64,000 nucleotides of DNA from Marinilongibacter aquaticus (GCF_020149935.1 NZ_CP083757.1:620001-684000), one strand, 5' to 3'; shown: positions 27,402 to 36,305, counted from the first letter of the stretch. Made by a program: numbers and translations. The notes: a model not told the origin generated them from the letters alone.

Positions 27402-28058
27402 ATGAGAAAGATAATTTTAATAGGACTTATGCTATTTCTGGCAGTCGGAACCGTTCAGGCACAGACTTTTTCGGAGTGGTTCCGTCAGAAAAAGACACAG
27501 AAGAAATATCTGCTTCAGCAGATAGCCGCTTTACAGGTATATATCGGATATGCTCAAAAAGGCTACCGTATTGCCAAAGAAGGTTTGACCACCATTGGCG
27601 GTTTTACCAAAGGGGAATTTGACCTGCACAGTGATTTTATAAACTCCTTAAGTACGGTCAACCCTGAAATCAAACACTATGCAAAGGTAGCAGACATCAT
27701 TGCCCTTCAAATACGTATTGTACAGGATTACGGGCAAACCTACGGACAACTTGACGATAGCGATGCTTTTACCGAAGCAGAACTCAGCTATATCGGGCGG
27801 GTTTTTACCCGGCTCTTGGAGGATTGTGAACAAGTACTGGATGAACTTATTGCGGTAACTACGGATGCCGAGTTGCAAATGGAAGATAATGAGCGCATGG
27901 AGCGTATCGACAAGCTCTACTTGCGGATGCAGGACAATTACACCTTCTCCCAAAGTTTCGGCAATGAAGCCAAGGTCATGGCAGCTGCTCGGATCAGGGA
28001 ATACCATGAAGTACAATACGGCAAAACACTCAGGAACCTTCAAAACGAAAACCCATGA
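27402..28058 (+). CDS. Exported helical transfer protein, paralogue 1 (TerB-annotated type)
   Basis: A 218-residue protein with a signal peptide (cut after VQAQ, near 21) and an all-helical mature region. It aligns by eye over its length with the next gene: KGYRIAKEG vs KGYQILEGG, then the F-LH-F block, the ELSYIGRV vs ELAYLGRV block and the ERIDKLY vs AIDRIY block. Members of this family in Bacteroidota ICEs are often labelled TerB or tellurite resistance, but nothing here supports such a role. Its stop overlaps the ATG of the next gene. Confidence 0.75.
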   Translation: MRKIILIGLMLFLAVGTVQAQTFSEWFRQKKTQKKYLLQQIAALQVYIGYAQKGYRIAKEGLTTIGGFTKGEFDLHSDFINSLSTVNPEIKHYAKVADIIALQIRIVQDYGQTYGQLDDSDAFTEAELSYIGRVFTRLLEDCEQVLDELIAVTTDAELQMEDNERMERIDKLYLRMQDNYTFSQSFGNEAKVMAAARIREYHEVQYGKTLRNLQNENP

Positions 28059-28693
28059 AAAAGACCAAAATACTTATAGGACTTGTGATCTGCGGGCTCT
28101 TCTGCTCTTTCAGGGCATCAGCGCAATCCGCAGAGATACAACAGCTCTTGCTCAATGTAGAAAAACTGACCCAGTTCAAACAGATATTGAGCGACATGAA
28201 AAAAGGCTACCAGATATTGGAAGGGGGTTACAATACTATCAAGGATATATCGGAAGGAAACTTTAGCCTGCACAAAGCTTTTTTGGACGGGCTGATGGAA
28301 GTAAGCCCCACCGTTCGCAATTACAAACGTGTAGGTGATATTGTAAACTACCAGATAATACTGGTCAGGGAATACCGGAATGCGTATGACCGGTTTCAAA
28401 GTGACGGGAATTTTAATCCGCAGGAACTGGCGTATCTCGGACGGGTGTATGATAACCTCTTTGATGAAAGCCTGCGTAACCTCGATGAATTACTGGTCAT
28501 TATCACAGCAGGTAAAGCCCGTATGAGTGATGATGAACGCTTACAGGCTATTGACCGGATCTATGCCGATATGCAGGACAAACTGATGTTCCTCAGACAC
28601 TTTAATAATAATACGACCATTCTTGAGGTGCAAAGAGCAAAAGAAAGAAATGATGCCCGCACCATTCGCAATAGCTACGGGATAAACAACTAA
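28055..28693 (+). CDS. Exported helical transfer protein, paralogue 2
   Basis: A 212-residue protein with a signal peptide (cut after ASAQ, near 24). It is a tandem paralogue of the gene at 27402-28058, sharing spacing and several conserved blocks, and the ATGA overlap couples them. A heterodimer or two sequential parts of the periplasmic channel would explain the pair. It lies 11 bases before traJ. Confidence 0.75.
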   Translation: MKKTKILIGLVICGLFCSFRASAQSAEIQQLLLNVEKLTQFKQILSDMKKGYQILEGGYNTIKDISEGNFSLHKAFLDGLMEVSPTVRNYKRVGDIVNYQIILVREYRNAYDRFQSDGNFNPQELAYLGRVYDNLFDESLRNLDELLVIITAGKARMSDDERLQAIDRIYADMQDKLMFLRHFNNNTTILEVQRAKERNDARTIRNSYGINN

Positions 28694-28704
28694 AAATCAA
28701 TAGT

Positions 28705-29919
28705 ATGGCAACATATAGAAAAACTGCCTTGCTGGCGGTCACAGGATTGCTATTGCCTTTTATGGGCAGTGCACAGGGCATTGCCGGTGAGATGAACGGC
28801 TTGCATAGCGTATTGGAACAACTTTATGATGAAATGATGCCGCTGTGCAGTCAGCTTATTGGTGTGGGACAGGCATTGGCGGGATTTGCCGCTATGTGGT
28901 ATATCGCTTCCAGGGTCTGGGGACATTTATCAAGAGCGGAACCTATCGACTTTTACCCGCTTTTCCGTCCGTTTGTCATCGGTTTTTGTGTGCTGATATT
29001 CCCTTCCGTTCTGGGACTAATCAACGGGATCATGAAACCGACGGTGACCGCTACCGCTTCGATGGTGGAAGGCTCCGACAGGGCAATTGCGGTACTTTTG
29101 GAAAAGAAGGAAGAAGCCATCAAAAAAACGGATGTATGGCAGATGTATGTGGGTGAAAGCGGTGATGGTGACCGGGACAGGTGGTATAAATACACCCATG
29201 ATAATGCCAGTCCCTCCGATGAAGGCTTTTTTGAAGGGATTGGCAACGACATCAAGTTTGCCATGTCCAAAGCCTCTTACAATTTCCGCAATTCGGTCAA
29301 GGAATGGATGAGTGAAGTACTGCGGGTACTCTTTGAAGCCGCAGCCTTATGTATTGATACGCTACGCACCTTTCAATTAGTAGTGCTTGCCATATTGGGG
29401 CCGCTGGTATTTGGGATTGCTGTCTTTGACGGGTTCCAGCATACCCTGACGGTTTGGATTGCCCGCTATATCAATATTTTTCTCTGGCTTCCGGTAGCCA
29501 ATATTTTCGGGAGCATTATCGGAAAAATTCAGGAGAAAATGCTGGAAATGGACATTGCCCAGGTACAGGATTACGGGGATACTTTTTTCAGCCGGACGGA
29601 TATGGCGTATCTGGTCTTTATGATTATTGGCATTGTGGGATACTTTACCGTGCCTTCGGTAGCCAATTACATCGTCCATGCGGGAGGTGGCGGTGCTTTG
29701 GGACAGAAAGTCACCAGTATCTTCAGCAGTTCCTCCAGAGCGGTTATGGAAGCAGCTACAGGCGGAGCCAGCATGGCGGCGGATGCAATGGGCAATGCTG
29801 CAAGTCGTATTTCCCAGAGCATGGCCAGCAACGGTACAACCAACCCTTATTTCAAGGATGGCAATTCGGATGGTGGCAGTTCCGGCTATATGAATGACAA
29901 ACTCAAAGGCAATTCTTAA
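28705..29919 (+). CDS. traJ: TraJ polytopic inner-membrane channel protein (VirB6-like)
   Basis: A 404-residue protein with a signal-like start and about five to six membrane segments (about 50-70, 90-110, 215-245, 250-275, 305-325), ending in a glycine/serine-rich soluble tail. This is the layout of TraJ of Bacteroidota conjugative transposons, the VirB6-like part of the inner-membrane channel. It follows the paralogue pair by 11 bases and precedes traK by 19. Confidence 0.9.
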   Translation: MATYRKTALLAVTGLLLPFMGSAQGIAGEMNGLHSVLEQLYDEMMPLCSQLIGVGQALAGFAAMWYIASRVWGHLSRAEPIDFYPLFRPFVIGFCVLIFPSVLGLINGIMKPTVTATASMVEGSDRAIAVLLEKKEEAIKKTDVWQMYVGESGDGDRDRWYKYTHDNASPSDEGFFEGIGNDIKFAMSKASYNFRNSVKEWMSEVLRVLFEAAALCIDTLRTFQLVVLAILGPLVFGIAVFDGFQHTLTVWIARYINIFLWLPVANIFGSIIGKIQEKMLEMDIAQVQDYGDTFFSRTDMAYLVFMIIGIVGYFTVPSVANYIVHAGGGGALGQKVTSIFSSSSRAVMEAATGGASMAADAMGNAASRISQSMASNGTTNPYFKDGNSDGGSSGYMNDKLKGNS

Positions 29920-29938
29920 CCGCAAAAAAGAAGGAATC

Positions 29939-30562
29939 ATGTTTAAAAAAATGAAAAATATCGATACGGCTTTCCGACATATCCGGGGCTTTACCATGCT
30001 CATTATTGCAGGCTCGGTACTACTATCCTGTTTTGCACTTTATAAGAGTTTCAGTCTGGTATCCCAGATGCAGGACAGGATTTACATTCTTGCCAATGGC
30101 AAGGCACTCGAAGCCTATTCCGCCGGACGTAAGGACAATATCCCGGTGGAAGCACGGGATCATGTGAAAACCTTCCACCAATTGTTCTTTACCCTTGACC
30201 CGGATGATAAAGCGATAGCAACAAATATTACCAAAGCTTTATACCTGGCTGATGGCAGTGCCAAACGGATTTATGATGATTTGAAGGAGAACGGATATTA
30301 TGCCGGGCTTATTTCCGGAAATGTTAACCAGACCATCCATGTGGATAGCGTAGCGGTGGACATCAATGAATACCCATATAAATTTCGGTGCTATGCCACC
30401 CAGCGTATCGTCCGTCCCACCAGTATCACTACCCGCAGCCTGATTACCGAAGGGGCGTTGCGTAATGTGTCCCGAAGTGATCACAATCCGCATGGTTTTC
30501 TGATAGAACGCTGGGCAACCATCGCTAACAAGGATCTGAAAACAACCGCCAGGCGGTATTAA
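29939..30562 (+). CDS. traK: TraK conjugation protein (VirB8-like)
   Basis: A 207-residue protein with a short cytoplasmic start, one membrane segment (about 18-38) and a periplasmic domain, matching TraK/VirB8. The open frame extends upstream into traJ to 29894; the ATG at 29939 is chosen because it follows a purine-rich AAAGAAGG stretch and matches the family start. VirB8-like proteins nucleate the channel between inner and outer membrane. Confidence 0.9.
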   Translation: MFKKMKNIDTAFRHIRGFTMLIIAGSVLLSCFALYKSFSLVSQMQDRIYILANGKALEAYSAGRKDNIPVEARDHVKTFHQLFFTLDPDDKAIATNITKALYLADGSAKRIYDDLKENGYYAGLISGNVNQTIHVDSVAVDINEYPYKFRCYATQRIVRPTSITTRSLITEGALRNVSRSDHNPHGFLIERWATIANKDLKTTARRY

Positions 30563-30575
30563 GTCCATAATGGAC
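30563..30575. repeat. 13-base perfect palindrome after traK
   Basis: GTCCATAATGGAC is palindromic around a central A and begins right at the traK stop codon. It is too short for a terminator and has no T-run. It could be an operator or an RNA-processing signal in the 71-base gap before the next gene. Confidence 0.35.
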
Positions 30576-30633
30576 ATTTATTCAAAATTGATACAAACAA
30601 AGTCAATGGAGTGGCTTATAAAACTTTGTACAA

Positions 30634-31113
30634 ATGAAACGAAACGCAAAACAGAAAAAAGAGGCTCCTAAAAACGGACTCTTAATCTTGGGATTATTTG
30701 CCTTATACAAATGGCTGCAAAAGGCATGGGTACAATGGATGTCGAATAAGACAAAGAGCATTTCCAAGCGGGCAGTAACCATAGCGCTGGTCTTTTTTGT
30801 AAGCCTCACCAGCGGTTACTGTATCTACCTTGGGGTATACGCCATCACGGAAAAAAGTAAGGGCAATGCCTTTACAGTAACCCCGATCAAACGTCCCCGG
30901 CATCTTACGGAATCCGGAGCTATAGCATCACCGCTCCCTCCGGTATCCAAACAGGATTACAGGCGCATCCAAAATTTCCGGTGGTATATGGATAGCCTTG
31001 CCCGAAGCCCATCGGGCAGAAATATCTATGACAGTATTATAGCAACACGTCCGGGACTGATGGATTCAGTTCGCTATATCGAAAAAGAATATCAAAACTT
31101 TAAAAATCAATGA
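30634..31113 (+). CDS. TraL-position single-pass membrane protein
   Basis: A 159-residue protein with a basic cytoplasmic start, one clear membrane segment (about 48-68) and a small soluble C-terminal domain. It occupies the place of traL between traK and traM in Bacteroidota conjugative transposons, although it is longer than most TraL proteins. The stop codon overlaps the start of traM (ATGA). Confidence 0.7.
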   Translation: MKRNAKQKKEAPKNGLLILGLFALYKWLQKAWVQWMSNKTKSISKRAVTIALVFFVSLTSGYCIYLGVYAITEKSKGNAFTVTPIKRPRHLTESGAIASPLPPVSKQDYRRIQNFRWYMDSLARSPSGRNIYDSIIATRPGLMDSVRYIEKEYQNFKNQ

Positions 31114-32417
31114 CCATGGAAAAACAGGTAATAACACCAAAAATGAAAAGACAGCGCAAGTTCCTATTGGTATTGCCGCTACTCGTACTTCCTTTCACAA
31201 CCCTAATCTTTTGGGTATTGGGAGGCGGACAGGTACAGGAACTACAGGCACAGGAAACTCCACAGAACGGGGTTAACCTTCACCTGCCGGAAGCAAAACT
31301 GACCGATGACAAGCAAATGGATAAAATGAGCTATTACAACCGGGCGGAACAGGATTCGGCAAAATTCAGGGAACTTCGTAAAAATGACCCGAATTATAAA
31401 AACAGTGTGATTTCCGATACAGATGATGTATTACCCCAACAGGAAATAGAATCCGGTCAACTATCTTCCGGTGGACTGAAAACTTCCCTATACGGAAGTG
31501 GTCAGGGCAACGATCCGAATACGGATAAAATTTATAAAAAGCTGGAAGCGCTCAACAGGGAATTGAACAAACCGGTGGAACGAACCCAGCTTCCTGAAGA
31601 CTCCCCGAAACAGGAAACAAAAACCAATTATGGAAATACCTCCGTAAGTTCCAGTGATGTGGACAGGCTGGAAGAAATGATGCACACCATGAGCCAGCCG
31701 GAAGCACCTGACCCGGAACTGGAACAGCTCAACAGTATGCTGGAAAAGATTCTGGATGTACAGCATCCGGAGCGGGTTCAGGAGAAATTAAAACAACTAT
31801 CGGAGGCTCGCAGGGAACAATTGTATGAAGTATCCACTGCACAGAAAGATGATAGTATTTCCCTGATGCATACCGGACACTTTGTTACTCCTACGGCAAA
31901 TGGATTTTATTCCCTGGACGATGACCAAATTGCTGAACAGCCGGAAAATGCCATACAGGCGGTTATTCACGAATCACAGACCGTAGTGAACGGATCTACC
32001 GTAAAGCTTCGCCTGGTCAATGATGTATTTATTAACGGGGTGCATATTCCCAAAGACAACTTTGTGTTTGGGATCGCTTCCCTTAGCGGAGAAAGGCTGC
32101 ATATCAAGATCAATAGCATTAGAAGCGGTAATTCCCTCTTCCCGGTAGAACTCTCCGTGTACGATATGGATGGGTTGGACGGAATTTATATTCCCGGTGC
32201 CATAACACGGGATGTCGCCAAACAATCGGCTGACCGCTCCATGCAAAACATCGGATTGACCTCCCTTGATCCTTCCTGGCAGGCACAGGCCGCAGGTGCC
32301 GGTATAGAAACGGCTAAATCACTGTTCAGCAAAAAAGTAAAACTGATAAAAGTAAACCTGAAAGCAGGCTATCAGGTATTGCTTCGTGGTGAAAAACAAA
32401 AGCAAATCAATAAATAA
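31110..32417 (+). CDS. traM: TraM conjugation protein (VirB10-like)
   Basis: A 435-residue protein with one N-terminal membrane segment (about 18-38), a long glutamine/serine/proline-rich periplasmic linker (about 50-250) and a C-terminal beta domain. This matches TraM of Bacteroidota conjugative transposons, the VirB10-like protein that spans the periplasm and links the inner and outer membrane complexes. It overlaps the preceding gene by four bases; the ATG six bases later (31116) is an alternative start. Confidence 0.9.
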   Translation: MTMEKQVITPKMKRQRKFLLVLPLLVLPFTTLIFWVLGGGQVQELQAQETPQNGVNLHLPEAKLTDDKQMDKMSYYNRAEQDSAKFRELRKNDPNYKNSVISDTDDVLPQQEIESGQLSSGGLKTSLYGSGQGNDPNTDKIYKKLEALNRELNKPVERTQLPEDSPKQETKTNYGNTSVSSSDVDRLEEMMHTMSQPEAPDPELEQLNSMLEKILDVQHPERVQEKLKQLSEARREQLYEVSTAQKDDSISLMHTGHFVTPTANGFYSLDDDQIAEQPENAIQAVIHESQTVVNGSTVKLRLVNDVFINGVHIPKDNFVFGIASLSGERLHIKINSIRSGNSLFPVELSVYDMDGLDGIYIPGAITRDVAKQSADRSMQNIGLTSLDPSWQAQAAGAGIETAKSLFSKKVKLIKVNLKAGYQVLLRGEKQKQINK

Positions 32418-32440
32418 TAACCATTTAAAATTCCATAAAG

Positions 32441-33310
32441 ATGAAAAAGATAAATGCACGTATGATAATGGGGTTTTTCCTGTTCCTTTTCGTATTGAAT
32501 GTAAATGCTCAAAGCATCCTTCAACCCAAATCAATCGCTCCCTATCCTTTGGAGATAACCTATTTTAAAACGACCAATATTATATTTCCAAGTGCCATTG
32601 TGGGTGTGGACAGGGGCAGTAAAGATGTTTTGGCGCAAAAAGCCAAAGGAGCTGCCAATATCCTACAACTCAAAGCGGCAAGGGATAGTTTCCCGGAGAC
32701 CAACCTGACGGTAATTACCGCAGACGGCAAATTAAATTCCTTTGTGATTAACTATACCCTCAAACCATCTGTCTTGAATGTTTCCATGAAGGAAAGGGAT
32801 AACAAAAACAGTATTTTCCTTTCACCGGGATCGGTTAATGAGGCTGAAGTCACTACTTATGCTACACATGCCTTGTATTCCAAATACAAAGGGCGTAAGG
32901 TAAAGCACCGTAAATATGGTATCCGTTTCGGATTGAACGGGTTATTCATTCGGGACAATCTGATGTACCTGCGGTTAACCATTACCAACAAATCCAATAT
33001 CAGCTATAATATTGATCAATTACGCTTTTTTATCCGTGACCAGAAAAAAGCGAAAAGGACAGCTTCACAGGAAATTGAGATTACCCCGGTACACATCCAA
33101 AATAAGGTAACAAAAATTGACGGTCAGTCTTCACATACCTTGGTGGTTGCGGTTCCCAAGTTTACCATTCCCGATAAGAAATACCTTGCCATTCAATTGT
33201 TTGAAGCAAACGGGGGAAGGCATATCGAACTCAGTGTAAAAAACAGGACGATTATTAAAGCGGCGGTACTTCCCACATTGCAAATCAATAGGAAATACAC
33301 CTATCAATAG
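32441..33310 (+). CDS. traN: TraN conjugation protein (VirB9-like, DUF4138)
   Basis: A 289-residue exported protein with a signal peptide (cut after VNAQ, near 24) and a beta-rich mature part with the DUF4138/TraN blocks (FGLNGLFIRDNLMYLRL near 170 and a NKSNISY block). It is the VirB9-like partner of TraM in the outer-membrane core complex. It follows traM by 23 bases and ends 17 bases before the next gene. Confidence 0.9.
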   Translation: MKKINARMIMGFFLFLFVLNVNAQSILQPKSIAPYPLEITYFKTTNIIFPSAIVGVDRGSKDVLAQKAKGAANILQLKAARDSFPETNLTVITADGKLNSFVINYTLKPSVLNVSMKERDNKNSIFLSPGSVNEAEVTTYATHALYSKYKGRKVKHRKYGIRFGLNGLFIRDNLMYLRLTITNKSNISYNIDQLRFFIRDQKKAKRTASQEIEITPVHIQNKVTKIDGQSSHTLVVAVPKFTIPDKKYLAIQLFEANGGRHIELSVKNRTIIKAAVLPTLQINRKYTYQ

Positions 33311-33327
33311 CTTTTAAATCAATTATC

Positions 33328-34128
33328 ATGAATCAGAAGAATTTAGAATACCTGAAAGACCAGATTAAATATACCGGTTTCGGGGAAGGTTTTGAAGCTC
33401 CCTTAAAGCGAATGATGGAAATAGAAAAGCCAGCCTTTAAGCTGGTACATGAAACGCAATTCGGTACTGATAAAGTGGAAGCCCGAATGAATTTTAGCAA
33501 GTCCAAGCAAACGGATATGTATTTCTTTAACTCCTATCAGGTGAGTGTACAAAAGGAAAATAATCCTGATGAAGCGATGAAACAGACCTTCTATATCAAC
33601 AAAGGCAATAACATTACCCTGAAAGAAGCCTACAACCTGATGGAAGGCCGATCGGTCAATAAGGATCTGATCAACAAGGAAGGGCAACTTTACAATGCCT
33701 GGTTACAGATGGATTTTAAACAGAGTGATGACAATGGAAATTTCAAAATACAGCAGTACCATCAAAACTATGGGTACGATCTGGAAGCAACACTTTCTAA
33801 ACATCCTATTAAAGAACTGGAGAACGAAACCTATAAGTCCAACCTGGTCGATTCCCTGAAAAGGGGAAACCTGCAATCGGCAACTTTTCAAAACGAAGGT
33901 TCGGAGCAGAAACAGTACATCGAGGCGAATCCCCGGTTTAAGACCATCAATATCTATGACAGCAATATGCAACGGGTGGATAACCGCCAGTCCAGGACTG
34001 AAAAACAATCGGAAGCACAAAGCCGCTCTGCTAAACAGGAGCATAAAGGTCAGGAGCAGCCGGTTGCCGACGAGGCTCCGGACATACCGAAGGCTAAGAA
34101 GAAAAGAAAGAGACCCACCATAACATAA
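33328..34128 (+). CDS. ICE-conserved hypothetical protein with basic tail
   Basis: A 266-residue soluble protein without signal peptide. The first 180 residues look like a repeat-containing alpha/beta region (two FYINKGNNITLKEAYNLMEGR-like and YHQNYGYDLEATLSKHPI-like units) as in DUF3945-type element proteins. The last 60 residues are rich in Gln, Glu, Lys and Arg and end in a strongly basic KKKRKRP stretch, which suggests nucleic-acid binding. It is the last large gene of the transfer operon. Confidence 0.68.
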   Translation: MNQKNLEYLKDQIKYTGFGEGFEAPLKRMMEIEKPAFKLVHETQFGTDKVEARMNFSKSKQTDMYFFNSYQVSVQKENNPDEAMKQTFYINKGNNITLKEAYNLMEGRSVNKDLINKEGQLYNAWLQMDFKQSDDNGNFKIQQYHQNYGYDLEATLSKHPIKELENETYKSNLVDSLKRGNLQSATFQNEGSEQKQYIEANPRFKTINIYDSNMQRVDNRQSRTEKQSEAQSRSAKQEHKGQEQPVADEAPDIPKAKKKRKRPTIT

Positions 34129-34133
34129 ATAAT

Positions 34134-34427
34134 ATGGAACAGCTAAAGCCTTTATCTAATTTTTTTACGGCTATTGAGCAGGATGGCCGTATCAGCATTA
34201 CACATATAGGGATTTATGCTGCCCTTTTGGAGTACAGGGCGCAGATGGGCAATAGCAATCCGATAGTGGCATTCAGCTATGACATTATGAAGATTGCAAA
34301 AATATCATCTGCCATGACCTATCATAAATGTGTAAAGGATCTGAGTGCCTACGGGTATATACGGTATGAACCCTCATTTAATAAAAACAGGGGAAGTAAA
34401 ATTTACTTTCCCGAAAGCGATGGGTAG
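34134..34427 (+). CDS. Small winged-helix-like protein
   Basis: A 97-residue protein with the pattern of a winged-helix domain: a helical core (AFSYDIMKIAKISSAMTYHKCVKDLSAY divided over three helices) and a beta-wing ending in YEPSFNKNRGSKIYF. It probably binds DNA and may control the element. It lies five bases after the preceding gene and is followed by an intrinsic terminator. Confidence 0.7.
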   Translation: MEQLKPLSNFFTAIEQDGRISITHIGIYAALLEYRAQMGNSNPIVAFSYDIMKIAKISSAMTYHKCVKDLSAYGYIRYEPSFNKNRGSKIYFPESDG

Positions 34428-34450
34428 AGAATGAATTAATTTTTCGGTAC

Positions 34451-34468
34451 AAAGCCCTTCGGGGCTTT
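34451..34468 (+). terminator. Intrinsic terminator at the end of the transfer operon
   Basis: AAAGCCC (34451-34457) pairs perfectly with GGGCTTT (34462-34468) around a TTCG tetraloop, with TTTGCTGTTTT after it. It lies 24 bases after the winged-helix gene and before the ribosome-binding site of the next small gene. Confidence 0.75.
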
Positions 34469-34493
34469 TGCTGTTTTAAAGCGGAGGTGTAAG

Positions 34494-34652
34494 ATGGAAA
34501 ATGAAGTAAAGAGAATTCCGCCGGAAAAAGCAATAGCACTATTGAAAGAAGACGGTATAGAAGTAACAGTGGAACAGGTAAAAGTCATCCTGGACTTTAT
34601 GTATGAGATCGCGGATATTGTTGTAGATCAGTATCTGGCAAAACCTGCCTGA
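34494..34652 (+). CDS. 52-residue ICE protein upstream of the recombinase
   Basis: A short gene with a strong ribosome-binding site (GGAGGTG, eight bases before the ATG), which is unusual for this phylum and decides the start. The product is acidic and helical: a PPEKAIALLKEDG segment followed by a hydrophobic helix (VILDFMYEIADIVVDQYL). No family is known to me. Short proteins of this type stand directly ahead of serine recombinases in Bacteroidota elements and could act as a recombination directionality or control factor; that is a guess from position. Confidence 0.65.
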   Translation: MENEVKRIPPEKAIALLKEDGIEVTVEQVKVILDFMYEIADIVVDQYLAKPA

Positions 34653-34714
34653 ATTTCGTATATTTATAAACGGAATCAGGCTGTTAGATTGAACAACCTT
34701 AATACTTTGGAACG

Positions 34715-36289
34715 ATGAAAATTGCAGATTTATATATACGGGTAAGCACGGATGAACAGGCCGACAAAGGCTACTCACAACGAGATCAGGAAGAGCGTTT
34801 GCGCAAGTATTGTGAGATCAACCATATTCAGGTACGAAAAGTGATTTATGAGGATCATTCGGCAAAAACCTTTAAACGTCCTTCCTGGACAAAACTGTTG
34901 GGCATCCTTCGTAAATCCAGAGGGCAGTCCGATTTGATATTATTTACCAAATGGGACAGGTTCAGCCGGAATGCGGGAGATGCTTATCAGATGATCGGTA
35001 CTTTGAGAAGATTGGGGGTAGAACCGCAGGCAGTGGAGCAACCGCTCGATTTATCCATTCCTGAAAATAAAATGATGCTTGCCTTTTATCTGGCTGCTCC
35101 TGAAGTGGAGAATGACAGAAGGGCATTGAATGTATTTCATGGGATGCGCCGGGCTAAAAAAGAAGGACGCTGGATGGGAACGGCACCTATCGGATACGTC
35201 AATAAAACCAATGAAAGCGGTAAAAAATATATTGCCCCAAGGGAAGTCCAGAGTGATATTATGAAATGGGCATTCAAAGAGTTGGCAAAAAATATGTTCA
35301 GTACCGAGCAGGTTTGGAAAATGGCAAAGGAAAAGGGGCTTAAATGCAGTAAGAATAATTTCTGGACAGCTATCCGTAACCCTATGTATTGCGGTAAGAT
35401 ATTTATTCCTAAATACAAAGATGAAGAAAGTCAACTAGTCATGGGGCAACACGAACCCTTGATATCCGAAGCTCTGTTCTATGATGTACAGGATGTGCTT
35501 GACGGTCGTAAAAAAGTAATGCGGGCTAAAATAAAGGTGGATGATCATTATCCGTTACGTGGATTTGTAATTTGCCCCGATTGCGGACGTATGCTAACGG
35601 GAAGCAAATCCAAAGGGCGTTCCCAGTATTATTACTATTACCATTGTTCCGGAGGTTGTAAGTTCAGACAAAAAGCGGAATATATGAACGATACGATGGT
35701 TTCTGAAATCGGGAAATATGTCTATTCTATTCCTAAACTCAATCTATTTAAAGAAGTAATTACCTCGGTATATAAAGCAAAAACCAGGGACAGGATCGGA
35801 AATATACAGCAGTTAAAAATCCGTTTACAGAACGAAAACAATAAACTGAGTAAAGCCAGGGAACTGCTTTTATGTGGTGATATTGAAGCGGATGATTACC
35901 GAATGATGAAAGCGGATGCCGATAAAAAAATAAACAGACTGGAAGCTAAACTCACAAGTACGATTACAGACACACAAAACGTGGAACCCTTGTGGGACAA
36001 GGCAATCAGCAATCTTTCAAAATTGGGTTATTTGTATGAAACCGGGACAATTACACAAAAAAGAAAGATCATTGGTTCGGTCTTTCCTGAAAATCTGACT
36101 TTTGACGGATTTGAATATCGAACCACCCGGGTCAATGAAGCAATCAAGTATATCACACTGATTGACAAAGATTTAAATAGAAATAAAAATGGGACAAACT
36201 CATCATTTTTGAATTTGTCCCATCAAGTGATCCCGCTGGGGCTCGAACCCAGGACCCATACATTAAAAGTGTATTGCTCTACCAGCTGA
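34715..36289 (+). CDS. Large serine recombinase (integrase of the ICE)
   Basis: A 524-residue site-specific recombinase. The catalytic domain starts with YIRVSTDEQ and the nucleophile Ser11; a recombinase domain (about 155-270) and a zinc ribbon with CPDC (about 288) and CSGGC (about 309) follow, then a coiled coil (about 360-415). It would cut and rejoin attP and attB to insert and excise the element. The last 20 or so residues are encoded by the antisense strand of the tRNA-Lys gene, so the true C-terminus differs between the integrated and the circular form. Confidence 0.93.
   Translation: MKIADLYIRVSTDEQADKGYSQRDQEERLRKYCEINHIQVRKVIYEDHSAKTFKRPSWTKLLGILRKSRGQSDLILFTKWDRFSRNAGDAYQMIGTLRRLGVEPQAVEQPLDLSIPENKMMLAFYLAAPEVENDRRALNVFHGMRRAKKEGRWMGTAPIGYVNKTNESGKKYIAPREVQSDIMKWAFKELAKNMFSTEQVWKMAKEKGLKCSKNNFWTAIRNPMYCGKIFIPKYKDEESQLVMGQHEPLISEALFYDVQDVLDGRKKVMRAKIKVDDHYPLRGFVICPDCGRMLTGSKSKGRSQYYYYYHCSGGCKFRQKAEYMNDTMVSEIGKYVYSIPKLNLFKEVITSVYKAKTRDRIGNIQQLKIRLQNENNKLSKARELLLCGDIEADDYRMMKADADKKINRLEAKLTSTITDTQNVEPLWDKAISNLSKLGYLYETGTITQKRKIIGSVFPENLTFDGFEYRTTRVNEAIKYITLIDKDLNRNKNGTNSSFLNLSHQVIPLGLEPRTHTLKVYCSTS
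36191..36228. other. Right attachment-site region of the ICE, with inverted repeat
   Basis: GGGACAAA (36191-36198) pairs perfectly with TTTGTCCC (36214-36221) across 15 bases, immediately next to the 3' end of tRNA-Lys. It lies within the recombinase frame. The position between integrase and tRNA makes it the likely recombination site or its arm. The exact crossover core needs the left junction, which lies outside the window. Confidence 0.5.
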
Positions 36290-36300
36290 GCTACGGAATC
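36228..36300 (-). tRNA. tRNA-Lys (anticodon TTT)
   Basis: The minus strand folds as a full cloverleaf of 73 bases. The acceptor arms GATTCCG and CGGGATC pair with one wobble, the D arm has AGCTGGTAGAGC, the anticodon loop reads CTTTTAA (anticodon TTT), and the T arm has GGTTCGAGCC. The discriminator is A and CCA is not encoded. The ICE lies against its 3' end and has left the gene intact. Confidence 0.95.
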
Positions 36301-36305
36301 TTTCT

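Larger units (their letters stand above)
1..36228. mobile_element. Integrative and conjugative element, right-hand part (left end outside window)
   Basis: This stretch carries a complete mobilisation module (mobA, mobB, mobC), a Bacteroidota-type conjugation operon and a serine recombinase that ends at a tRNA-Lys gene. These are the hallmarks of a Bacteroidota ICE of the CTnDOT-like type, but with a serine instead of a tyrosine integrase. The recombinase is the last gene before the tRNA and its frame crosses the junction, so the right boundary is put at the tRNA 3' end. The left boundary is not visible. Cargo is a defence operon (1-4288) and an oxidoreductase cluster (10896-14845), both visibly more AT-rich than the transfer genes. 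Confidence 0.88.

Noticed and set aside
27402-28693. Tellurite resistance genes (TerB)
   Set aside because: The proteins have export signals and lie within a conjugation operon; TerB is cytoplasmic and no other ter gene is present.
36228-36300. Disrupted tRNA-Lys
   Set aside because: The cloverleaf is complete with paired acceptor stem, so insertion has kept the gene whole.
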